From CAZUVM01 sp964623885 (GTDB lineage Bacteria; Verrucomicrobiota; Verrucomicrobiia; Limisphaerales; UBA8199): a stretch of 10,537 nt of DNA. The notes below the pieces were generated by a model. It was not told the origin of the DNA and made no database searches. It was given only the letters and a program-made list of their open reading frames with translations. The stretch covers positions 1 to 10,537 of the forward strand of contig CAZUVM010000194.1 in the NCBI GenBank assembly GCA_964623885.1, in the 5' to 3' direction. Below are positions 1 to 6,223 of the stretch, one piece after another. A program made the position numbers and the translations under genes. Numbering within the stretch: the stretch's first letter is position 1; every line of letters starts with the position of its first letter.

Positions 1-1
1 C

Positions 2-1402
2 GACAAATTGGTCGGCCAGGTTGAAGACATCGTGCGCAGCGTCGTGCCCGCGAAGGATCTCAAAATCATCGTATCGAACATCGGCACCACGCCTGGATTC
101 AATTCCATCCTCAATCCCAATTCGTGTCCGAGCACCGCCACTATCCAGGTCGGTTTGAACGAGGGGCATCGCCTCAGCAGTTTTGGCTACATGAGCCTGG
201 TGCGCGAACGCTTGCAGCGCGAGTTGCCGCAGATGAGCGCGTATTTCCAGACGGGCGGTTTGGTGGACGCGATTCTCAACCAGGGATTGCCCGCGCCGCT
301 GGATATCCAGGTCACGGGGCCGGACTTGAAAGCCATTCATGCGGTCGCGCAGGAAATCGCCGATCAGGTGCGGAAATTGCATGGCGTCAGTGACGTGCTT
401 GTGCCTCAGGACGTGGACTATCCCGCGCTCAAAATCGACATAGACCGCGAACGCGCGAGCGAGTTGGGCTTAAGCGCCAAGGAAATCGTCGACAGCCTTA
501 TCACCGCGCTGACATCCAACGGCATGATCGCGCCGAGCTATTGGATCGATCCGAAGAACGGCAACAATTATCTGCTCACAGTCCAGTACCACGAAGGCTA
601 CATCAAAAACCTGGCGGACCTGGGCTCGATGCCATTGCGCGGTTTGCGCCTGCGGCAGCCCACTCGTCTCGATTCGGTCGTTCACATCTCTCGCGTGCCG
701 GCGCCAACGGAGGTGGATCATTACACGATCCAGCGCACGATCGATGTATACGTTGCGCCTGCGGGTGAAGCCCTTAACGGCGTCTCTGCCGGCGTGGATA
801 AGATCGTGCAACAAACGAAGCTCCCGAAGGACACTATCATCAACGTGCGCGGTTCGGTTCAGGCCATGCACGAGTCCTTCAGCAGTTTCGGCTTCGGGTT
901 GATTCTCTCGACGGTGCTGGTCTATTTGATCCTGGTGGCTCAATTCAAATCATTTATGGACCCGTTTCTGATCCTGCTGGCGGTGCCGACCGGGTTGACG
1001 GGAGTGCTGTTGATACTATGGGCGACGGGCACGACGTTGAACGTAATGTCGCTGATGGGGGTGGTGATGATGGTGGGGATTGTTGTGTCGAACAGCATCC
1101 TCATCGTCGAGTTCACGAACCGATTGCGCGCTGAAGGCCGGCCGCTGCGCCAGGCCGTGGCCCTGGCCTGCCGCGTGCGGTTGCGCCCGGTGCTGATGAC
1201 GTCGCTGGCGACGCTGATCGGGCTGCTGCCGATGGCGGCCAAACTGGGCACCGGCAGCGAAGCCTACGCGCCACTGGCGCGCGCCATTATTGGTGGCCTG
1301 GCGGTATCGGTCGTCCTTACGGTGTTCATTGTGCCGGCAGCTTATTACATCATTTATCGCAGGCAGGAATCACGCGGTCCCGCCCAACCTCTTCCGGCAT
1401 GA
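2..1402 (+). CDS. RND efflux transporter permease subunit, C-terminal part (5' truncated by window edge)
   Basis: This is the inner-membrane pump of a tripartite RND efflux system, which uses the proton gradient to expel substrates through an outer membrane channel. The reading frame is open at the left edge, so the N-terminal half (TM1-7 and the first periplasmic loop) lies outside the window. The first ~290 residues seen are the second periplasmic loop, with porter/docking-type features such as the LDIQVTGPDL stretch and the ERASELGLS segment typical of this family. Five hydrophobic segments follow, matching TM8-12: around FGFGLILSTVLVYLILVAQF, a PTGLTGVLLI helix, the GVVMMVGIVVSNSILIVEF helix, the LATLIGLLPMA helix, and a final helix with IIGGLAVSVVLT. 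The stop overlaps the next start in an ATGA, so it is translationally coupled to the TolC-like gene. The substrate cannot be told, and an HAE1-like drug/solvent pump is only the default guess. Confidence 0.95.
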   Translation, partial: DKLVGQVEDIVRSVVPAKDLKIIVSNIGTTPGFNSILNPNSCPSTATIQVGLNEGHRLSSFGYMSLVRERLQRELPQMSAYFQTGGLVDAILNQGLPAPLDIQVTGPDLKAIHAVAQEIADQVRKLHGVSDVLVPQDVDYPALKIDIDRERASELGLSAKEIVDSLITALTSNGMIAPSYWIDPKNGNNYLLTVQYHEGYIKNLADLGSMPLRGLRLRQPTRLDSVVHISRVPAPTEVDHYTIQRTIDVYVAPAGEALNGVSAGVDKIVQQTKLPKDTIINVRGSVQAMHESFSSFGFGLILSTVLVYLILVAQFKSFMDPFLILLAVPTGLTGVLLILWATGTTLNVMSLMGVVMMVGIVVSNSILIVEFTNRLRAEGRPLRQAVALACRVRLRPVLMTSLATLIGLLPMAAKLGTGSEAYAPLARAIIGGLAVSVVLTVFIVPAAYYIIYRRQESRGPAQPLPA

Positions 1403-2706
1403 AGCAATCCATTTGCAATTGCGCGGCGATAGTCTTTGTGGTGTTTGCTTTGGGCGGCATGGGGTTTGCCTTTGCGCAAACGCCGCAGACGCTGACGCTG
1501 GAAGAGGCTCATGTGACCGCGCTAAAGAACCATCCTCGCATCAGTGTGGCGGAACTCACCGCGCTGGCCACGCGGCAGGTCGAACGCCAGGCGCGCGCAG
1601 GCTTCTTTCCCAATGTGTCGGGCAACATGGTAGCTGTGGGCGCCGCGACCCGTGATACGCGGCTGTCGGCCATTGCGGCATTGAACAATCCGAGCGTCTT
1701 CGATCGTGGCGCGGCCGGATTAATGATCAGCCAGCTCATTACGGATTTCGGCCGCACCGCCAATTTGACCCGCAGCGCCAAATATCACGCCCAGGCGGCG
1801 GAACAGAATACGCAGGCGACGCGAGAAGAGATTCTGCTGGAGGTCGACGGAGCGTATTATTCCGCGCTGGAAGCACAGGCGGTGACGCGCGTCGCGCAAC
1901 AAACTTTAAACACGCGCCAGCTTTTGCTGGATCAGGTCAAGGCGCAGGCGACCAATCAAATGAAGTCGGCGTTGGACGTGAGCTTCTCGCAAGTTAATCT
2001 GGAGGACGCGCGACTGCTGCTAAGCAAAGCGCAAAATGATCTCCAGGCGGCGTTCGCACAGCTTTCGGCGGTGCTGGGCTTGCCGGAATCACACACTTAC
2101 CGGCTCGTTGAGCAGCCCTTGCCACCTCCTGTGGCCACCAATGTTTCCGACTTCGTGCAGCTCGGTTTGCGTTCGCGCCCGGACGTGCAGAGGTTGCACG
2201 ATGAGAAGGAAGCGGAGTTGAGCTTCGCGCGCGCGGAACGGGATGCGCGCTACCCCGCCATCGCCGCCGTCGGCGCGGCGGGCGCATCTCCAATACACGA
2301 CGAGCAGATTCCCGATTCGTACGCGGCGGCCGGCGTCACCGTGACTGTGCCGCTGTATGCGGGTGGACTTTATACTGCGCGGCAAAAGGAGGCGGAACTC
2401 CGCGCGCAAGCCGCCGCCGAAGCGATACGGGACCTCGAGGACAGCGTGATCCGCGATGTGCGTGTGGCCTGGTTGAACTCGCAAAATGCGTACGAGCGCT
2501 ATCGGATTTCCGGCGACCTGCTGGCTAATGCGCGACAGTCGCTGGATCTGGCCCAGGCCCGGTTCGGCGCCCAGCTCAGCTCGATTGTCGAACTGAATCA
2601 AGCAGAGCTGAATGAGATCCAGGCTGAAATCACTTACGCAAGCACGCAGTACGAATACTTGCTACAGCGCTCCACTTTGAGCTTCCAAACAGGGACGTTG
2701 AAGTAA
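1399..2706 (+). CDS. TolC-family outer membrane efflux protein
   Basis: This is the outer membrane channel partner of the RND pump encoded just upstream. It is 435 aa, normal for the family. It has a signal peptide of about 26 residues ending AFA before QTPQ. No cysteine follows the cleavage site, so it is not the NodT lipoprotein subtype. The mature protein opens with TLTLEEAHVTALKNHP, the classic start of the OEP domain, and shows the two-fold repeat of long helical hairpins expected of TolC. In the second repeat, TVTVPLYAGGLYTARQKEAE matches the conserved 'P-L-(Y/F)-x-G-G' segment, and ARFGAQLSSIVELNQAE matches the late 'R-(Y/F)-x-x-G-x-x-S-x-x-(E/D)' segment. The ATG overlaps the permease stop. 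The gene ends 14 bp from the convergently transcribed lipoprotein L1. Confidence 0.95.
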   Translation: MKQSICNCAAIVFVVFALGGMGFAFAQTPQTLTLEEAHVTALKNHPRISVAELTALATRQVERQARAGFFPNVSGNMVAVGAATRDTRLSAIAALNNPSVFDRGAAGLMISQLITDFGRTANLTRSAKYHAQAAEQNTQATREEILLEVDGAYYSALEAQAVTRVAQQTLNTRQLLLDQVKAQATNQMKSALDVSFSQVNLEDARLLLSKAQNDLQAAFAQLSAVLGLPESHTYRLVEQPLPPPVATNVSDFVQLGLRSRPDVQRLHDEKEAELSFARAERDARYPAIAAVGAAGASPIHDEQIPDSYAAAGVTVTVPLYAGGLYTARQKEAELRAQAAAEAIRDLEDSVIRDVRVAWLNSQNAYERYRISGDLLANARQSLDLAQARFGAQLSSIVELNQAELNEIQAEITYASTQYEYLLQRSTLSFQTGTLK

Positions 2707-2720
2707 GGTCTCCGTTCTCC

Positions 2721-3308
2721 TCACGGTTTTGACGGTGCTTCACCCTCGGCGCGCCAACCAACGATTTCGCCCGTCGGCAAGCGAACCGGATTCGACTGGA
2801 CTAGCGCCACGTCATTCTGCACGGAAACGCCGGTCTCCAAGTGGACAGCGGTTACGCGGGCGGGCTGGATAACCACAGGGATAATTACCTTTTGGCCGCC
2901 TTTGACCCGAGCCTCGACGCGATAGGAGCCTTCCGGAAGCGGCACGTTCGCCGGTCGTTCAATCACCGCGTCGGTGGAATTATGGACCTTCTGCACCAGT
3001 GACCCGGTCGAAGAATAAATGGCGTAGTCCGAGTGCGGGCAGAGATAGGGGAGGTCGAGAATATCGCTCTTGGGATCGCGGGCGGAATAGACGACGAGTG
3101 TGCCGGGCGCTCCGGTGGAGGGCTTCGTTTGCGGGGCCGGTCCAACTGGAGAGCTGATAATTAGAGTCTTATGGCTGGCGCAGCCGGCAAACAGAAACGC
3201 CAGCGCGATGAGTGCGGCCACTGGTGGAGTGCGCAGCAGGGCCGAACGGGCTCGGTGGCAAGGCCAGGAAACCCAGCGCGGATTAATTGTGCTAAAGATT
3301 CTATTCAT
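2721..3308 (-). CDS. Lipoprotein L1, third gene of the kinase operon, paralogue of L2
   Basis: I do not recognise a named family. The 195-aa protein has a long basic N-terminus, a hydrophobic segment at about 29-42 and a lipobox-like LFAGC with Cys43. Phe at -3 is atypical but tolerated. The mature part begins SPVGPAP, then a PYLCPHSDYAIYSSTG segment (~87-102), the LPEGSYRVEA segment (~124-133) and IIPVVIQP (~142-149). PEG-family repeats of the type 'LP-x-G-x-Y-x-V' usually form small beta-sandwich domains of the carboxypeptidase-regulatory/PEGA type, and that fold is my inference. The same motifs occur in the same order in L2 (9746-10294), so the two are paralogues. Its ATG overlaps the response-regulator stop (ATGA), and a strong GGAGG lies upstream at about 3314-3319. 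Those features make co-expression with the two-component pair very likely. Its role, as sensor accessory or output, is unknown. Confidence 0.88.
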   Translation of the reverse strand: MNRIFSTINPRWVSWPCHRARSALLRTPPVAALIALAFLFAGCASHKTLIISSPVGPAPQTKPSTGAPGTLVVYSARDPKSDILDLPYLCPHSDYAIYSSTGSLVQKVHNSTDAVIERPANVPLPEGSYRVEARVKGGQKVIIPVVIQPARVTAVHLETGVSVQNDVALVQSNPVRLPTGEIVGWRAEGEAPSKP

Positions 3309-3760
3309 AGTAGTCCTCCATCGATAGTTTGTTGCGGTTCAGGCATCCATTTGTGAGCAATTTGCCCGACGATAGTTACCAGCTCGAAAAACGAGGCGGG
3401 CTTCACGAAATAATCATTCGCGCAGCATTCAGTGGCTTTGGCCTTGTCTTTCGATTGCGAGGAAGAGGACAGGATCGTGACCGGCAGGTCGTGCATCGCG
3501 TCGTTGTTTCGAATCCATTCCAGGACCTCGAACCCGGATTTTTGGGGCAATTTCAAATCTGTGACTAAGAAATCGGGAAATGGGTATCGCTCGCGGTTGG
3601 CGTAAATATCGTCGCCGTTTAGATAGCGGATAGCCGCCTCGCCATCTTCGACCCAGCGCAAGACAAGTCTCAAACCGGTTCTTGCAAAAGCGAGCGCGAC
3701 CAGACCGCGGTCGCCAGGATCATCCTCGACGTGAAGGACTACTGCAGTGAACGAACTCAT
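3305..3760 (-). CDS. Single-domain response regulator (REC only, Rcp1-like)
   Basis: This is a phosphorylation-controlled receiver protein of 151 aa with no output domain. The acidic pocket is formed by E12-D13-D14, and the phosphoacceptor is D68 in FLVTDLKLP. The switch Ser/Thr lies in TILSSSS (~95-101), and the conserved lysine is K120 in YFVKPAS. The HVEDDPGD opening, the inserted loop around residues 48-60 and the LVTDLKLP(Q)KSG segment resemble receivers of the Rcp1/bacteriophytochrome-partner group, which signal by protein contact rather than by binding DNA. It overlaps the histidine kinase upstream by 4 bp and L1 downstream by 4 bp. No Shine-Dalgarno is visible before its ATG, so translation probably depends on coupling. 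The partner kinase is almost certainly the gene upstream. The downstream target is not evident. Confidence 0.95.
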   Translation of the reverse strand: MSSFTAVVLHVEDDPGDRGLVALAFARTGLRLVLRWVEDGEAAIRYLNGDDIYANRERYPFPDFLVTDLKLPQKSGFEVLEWIRNNDAMHDLPVTILSSSSQSKDKAKATECCANDYFVKPASFFELVTIVGQIAHKWMPEPQQTIDGGLL

Positions 3761-5019
3761 GATGACAAATCAGTTTTCAATTCAATCCAGAATCGGCTGC
3801 CGACGCCGGGTGTAGACTCCACGCCTACCTGGCCGCCCATCCGCTCTACGCATCGTTTCACAATGGCCAGTCCAATCCCTGTCCCGTCATAGCTCTCGCC
3901 ATTATCAGGCAACCGCTCGAAAGCGGAAAAGATCCTGGCCAGATACTGCGGCTTAATTCCTATACCGTGGTCCCGAATGTGCACCCTCACCGTGTCGCCT
4001 TTGCTTTCACCCCAGACTTCAATTCGGGGACGTCCCCAGGTCGGCACGAATTTAAGCGCGTTGCGTATGAGGTGGGCCAGGGCTCTTTCGAGCAATGCCG
4101 GATCGGCGGTAACCTTGGGCAACGGTTGCTCCAATTCGATCTGCGCGCTTCTGCCCTTCACCTGCGGCTCGCAAAGCGCAAGCACCTGTTGGAAGATTTC
4201 ATTCAGATCAACTTGAACCAAAGAGACGGGTTCGTGGGCAAGTCCGCCGTACTCCAATAGCGCGGAGGTAAGTTTATCCATTCTGCGGCAGGCGTCCGCA
4301 ATCCGGACCGCGTAGCTTTTCCCCCGCGCGTCGAATCGGGAGCCGTACTGCTCCAAAAGCAGTTCCGTGAAGCTATACATTGCGCGGATCGGCGCGCGGA
4401 GATCGTGGGCGATGTGATGAAGCACATTCTCCAGAGCCGCGACGCTCTCGGTCAGGTTGGCTGTGCGGTCGGCGACCCGCTCCTCAAGTTTGTTGGCATA
4501 GATCTGCAACTCCTGCTGTGCGGCGCGCAGTCTGGTTTCAGAACTTCGCAACGAGTTTTCCACCCGATGGCGCTCAGTCACTTCCGACTCGAGCGCCTGC
4601 TTCTGCGCCTCAGACACCCGCAGCGTGTGGCGGATTCGCTGGGATCGATCGATGAAAGCAACCCCTGCCACACCCACAAACAGGTAGACCAGGAGACTCG
4701 AGAATTCCGCGGTACTGCTTGGAACAAACTCGAAACGCCGCGGCAAAAACACGAAATCTCCGAGCACCAACCCGAGCGCCAAAACGAGGATGCCTGGGCC
4801 AAAACCGCCTACCCACGCCGCCGTAAGTACCGCGGGTAAAAAGGCCAGGAATACCAAATGATCCCCGAGCAAGAGGCGAAGGCTGTAATGGACAATAAAA
4901 GCCAAAAGAACCAAGGCGAGGGCGACACCGTAGCGCCCGATTTCCGACAGACTTATGGTGTGCGTGGTCTGAACGTTTTGTCCGTGCCCTCCGCTGAGAA
5001 CCCATGGCAGCCAAACCAT
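3757..5019 (-). CDS. Membrane sensor histidine kinase with KdpD-like four-helix N-terminus
   Basis: This is an inner-membrane sensor kinase that should autophosphorylate on histidine and pass phosphate to the receiver encoded next to it. It is 420 aa. Four hydrophobic segments lie at about 30-50, 54-72, 74-92 and 106-124, with almost no periplasmic loops. This resembles the DUF4118 membrane module of KdpD-type kinases. A charged helical stretch follows (~128-192), predicted to be a coiled coil. The HisKA H-box is HHIAHDLRAPIRAM with His205. The ATPase domain shows the N-box HLIRNALKF (Asn320), G1 DHGIGI (350-355), an F-box around IFSAFERL (363-370) and G2 DGTGIGLAIV (378-387). The ATG at 5019 has two upstream GGAG sequences, and the one at 5030-5033 has suitable spacing. 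The signal sensed cannot be read from the sequence. Confidence 0.95.
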   Translation of the reverse strand: MVWLPWVLSGGHGQNVQTTHTISLSEIGRYGVALALVLLAFIVHYSLRLLLGDHLVFLAFLPAVLTAAWVGGFGPGILVLALGLVLGDFVFLPRRFEFVPSSTAEFSSLLVYLFVGVAGVAFIDRSQRIRHTLRVSEAQKQALESEVTERHRVENSLRSSETRLRAAQQELQIYANKLEERVADRTANLTESVAALENVLHHIAHDLRAPIRAMYSFTELLLEQYGSRFDARGKSYAVRIADACRRMDKLTSALLEYGGLAHEPVSLVQVDLNEIFQQVLALCEPQVKGRSAQIELEQPLPKVTADPALLERALAHLIRNALKFVPTWGRPRIEVWGESKGDTVRVHIRDHGIGIKPQYLARIFSAFERLPDNGESYDGTGIGLAIVKRCVERMGGQVGVESTPGVGSRFWIELKTDLSS

Positions 5020-5029
5020 AACTCCAAGT

Positions 5030-5041
5030 CTCCGTAATATA
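5030..5041 (-). promoter_or_regulatory. Ribosome binding site and possible -10 element for the kinase operon
   Basis: On the minus strand, GGAG (5030-5033) lies 10 nt before the kinase ATG, and a TATATT hexamer (5036-5041) sits just upstream. The hexamer could be a -10 box, but I find no good -35 at the right distance. The resulting leader would be very short. The GGAG supports the chosen start. The promoter part is weak. Confidence 0.35.
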
Positions 5042-5109
5042 TTGCAATGTTCGATCCGATCCCTCAGCCAAACTGTTTGATGCGCTACTCCGGCCGTGGC
5101 GGTCGGTTT

Positions 5110-5152
5110 GAAGCGGAGCTCCGGACGGTAGCAGTGCTACCGATTTCGCTTC
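5110..5152. other. Nested inverted repeats (hairpin) upstream of the kinase operon
   Basis: The inner arms CGGTAGC (5126-5132) and GCTACCG (5136-5142) form a perfect 7-bp stem around AGT. The outer arms GAAGCG (5110-5115) and CGCTTC (5147-5152) enclose it. GGAGCTCC lies between the left arms, and the palindrome GCTTCGAAGC (5148-5157) overlaps the right arm. There is no T-tract on either side, so it is not a standard intrinsic terminator. It lies about 90-130 nt before the kinase start and could be a leader structure or a binding site. Confidence 0.5.
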
Positions 5153-5542
5153 GAAGCACAACCGCCAGAACGCCACCGATCACCACGAGCGGAGAATAAT
5201 CCGGGTGAGGCAATACTGATCTTTCGGTCAGCAGCTCTTTGCCGGGCATTTCACGATGTTTTGGTTTTCGCATAGGCTCATCCCGAAGCCGGCATTATAT
5301 CGCCGATGCCTGTTGTTAATTTAAAGGCGGCTGAGGCGTGCAAGCGTTCTCGATAACGCGTTGGTACGGGTTGCCCGCCCCGCCGCCGAAAGTAAGCCCC
5401 ACTCCCACCTATGATCTTGCAGTCTACTGCTGCTGCTGCTTTGCAAGTTCCCGGCCTCTGGCCTGCACGTTGATTATCGGCCGAACGGGCTCTGCCATAG
5501 CAGTCACGGTTTGACTGGTTTACTCTCACAACGTGAGGAAAG

Positions 5543-5582
5543 GTGGCACGCGATCATTAAAGGAAGATGAATGCGACATTAA
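5543..5582 (-). promoter_or_regulatory. Operator-like array A: three units at exact 11-bp period plus GTGCCAC
   Basis: Read on the minus strand from 5582, the units are TTAATGTCGCA, TTCATCTTCCT and TTAATGATCGC, followed directly by GTGCCAC (5543-5549). The unit starts lie exactly 11 nt apart. The same layout is present in three other arrays in this window. Eleven-bp direct repeats are the usual footprint of OmpR/PhoB-family regulators. Its polarity points towards the kinase operon, but that start is more than 500 bp away. Confidence 0.7.
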
Positions 5583-5663
5583 TTTTTACAGAAATTTGGA
5601 ACGTCCCAATCCTCGGGAGAATAGAGCTCTTAAGGGTTTTTGGAGCTACCTGCACCTTACCGA

Positions 5664-5680
5664 TGTAAGATCCCTGTAAG
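5664..5680 (-). promoter_or_regulatory. Two-unit 11-bp repeat (CTTACA-N5-CTTACA) between arrays A and B
   Basis: On the minus strand CTTACA occurs at 5680-5675 and again at 5669-5664, so the period is again exactly 11. This is close to the TTACA/TTAACA-N5 form of Gram-positive Pho boxes. A CTTAC on the plus strand at 5656-5660 also makes an inverted repeat with GTAAG at 5665-5669. With only two units, chance is a real possibility. Confidence 0.35.
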
Positions 5681-5708
5681 CTGCTCGTCACGCTCTCGCT
5701 TTAAGAGC

Positions 5709-5748
5709 CAGCCTGGGCGGCATTAAAAAGGGATTAATAGAACATTAA
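5709..5748 (-). promoter_or_regulatory. Operator-like array B: three TTAAT units at exact 11-bp period
   Basis: Read on the minus strand from 5748, the units are TTAATGTTCTA, TTAATCCCTTT and TTAATGCCGCC, followed by CAGGCTG (5709-5715). All three TTAAT cores are perfect. The first base after each core (G, C, G) matches the other arrays. The heptamer after the array differs from the GTGSSAC seen in the other three. A plus-strand gene begins about 120 bp away on the other side, so control of either flank is possible. Confidence 0.7.
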
Positions 5749-5810
5749 AATCAGACTCCGCAGACCTTTCATTGCGTCTAATAAGCAGATGAAATCGCAG
5801 TTGGTTTTTG

Positions 5811-5823
5811 GGGACAGTGTCCC
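5811..5823. repeat. Perfect palindrome GGGACA-G-TGTCCC
   Basis: Two 6-bp arms surround one central base, preceded by a run of five T and a G. It lies 46 bp before the preferred ATG of the small plus-strand gene. It could be a dimeric regulator site or a remnant of a REP-like element. I see only this one copy in the window. Confidence 0.4.
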
Positions 5824-5869
5824 AGCGGGTGTTTGCGAGGGCAAAGGGCAGGCACCCGGAAAGGAGATT

Positions 5870-6172
5870 ATGAAGCAGATTATCCCAATCAGTCCGTTCC
5901 AGTCGCAGGCATTTGTTGTGGAAATGCGCAATGTTGGGGCGAATGAAACGCAATTACCCAGTCAGCCGCTCAAAAGGCATTGGTGTTCTGTGGTAACGAT
6001 TAGGCCAAAGGCGGCGCTGAGTGTGCTTGTTTGTATTCTTGGTCTGATCACGTTTTCGGCCTGTACGAGTCTGCGCAACCACGTTTCCGGGCGATCGTGG
6101 AGTCAGATAGCAGGCCAGGAACAGCAGGAACAGGAAAATGCAAACGAGAATTCGCTGTACGGTGGCTATTAA
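5870..6172 (+). CDS. Small hypothetical protein, possibly a lipoprotein
   Basis: I do not recognise this protein. From the ATG at 5870 it has 100 residues. This start follows AAGGAG (5861-5866), the best ribosome binding site among the candidates, although its 3-nt spacing is tight. An in-frame ATG at 5789 has no such signal and would run the coding frame through the palindrome at 5811-5823. One hydrophobic segment (KAALSVLVCILGLITFSAC) ends in a lipobox-like FSAC, with Phe at -3. The tail is polar and Gln/Glu/Asn-rich and ends SLYGGY. About 40 residues before a signal peptide is too long, so a GTG at 5990, which would give a 60-aa protein starting just before the hydrophobic segment, is a serious alternative. 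The gene is convergent with pfk and ends 51 bp from it. Confidence 0.5.
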   Translation: MKQIIPISPFQSQAFVVEMRNVGANETQLPSQPLKRHWCSVVTIRPKAALSVLVCILGLITFSACTSLRNHVSGRSWSQIAGQEQQEQENANENSLYGGY

Positions 6173-6223
6173 ACCCTGTTTAAGGCCAAGGGGATTATTG
6201 GCGAACTCGTCCGGCGCTTAACT

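Larger units (their letters stand above)
5020..5869. other. 850-bp region without a convincing gene, between the kinase operon and a small plus-strand gene
   Basis: Short open frames occur on the minus strand (about 62 codons at 5085-5273 and 83 codons from a GTG at 5529), but they have biased composition, no ribosome binding site and no family resemblance. The region does hold organised non-coding structure. There is a nested hairpin at 5110-5152, two triple 11-bp repeat arrays (5543-5582 and 5716-5748), a two-unit repeat of the same period between them (5664-5680), and a palindrome at 5811-5823. I take it to be mainly regulatory DNA, possibly with a long leader for the kinase operon. Confidence 0.7.

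Noticed and set aside
2712..2730. Possible terminator after the TolC-like gene (CCGT, 7-nt loop, ACGG, then TTTT)
   Set aside because: The stem is only 4 bp, and it lies partly inside the convergent L1 coding sequence. It is too weak to annotate.
5085..5273. Minus-strand frame of 62 codons with one hydrophobic stretch upstream of the kinase gene
   Set aside because: It spans the nested hairpin, has no ribosome binding site and ends in a Pro/Arg/Ser-rich tail. It is probably non-coding.
5424..5498. A 24-codon minus-strand frame beginning MAEPVRP and ending in four Gln, about 50 nt beyond array A
   Set aside because: It is attractively placed but too short, has no Shine-Dalgarno, and its Gln run is just a (CTG)4 triplet repeat. 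Conservation would be needed to revive it.
5278..5529. Minus-strand open frame of 83 codons starting with GTG, downstream of array A
   Set aside because: It has no ribosome binding site, an Arg/Ala/Gly-rich composition and no domain, and it looks like an open frame by chance in GC-rich DNA.
6168..6182. Inverted repeat TTAAAC-CCT-GTTTAA at the stop of the small plus-strand gene
   Set aside because: The stem is AT-rich with no following T-run, so it is unlikely to terminate transcription. The third unit needed to match the 11-bp arrays is also missing.
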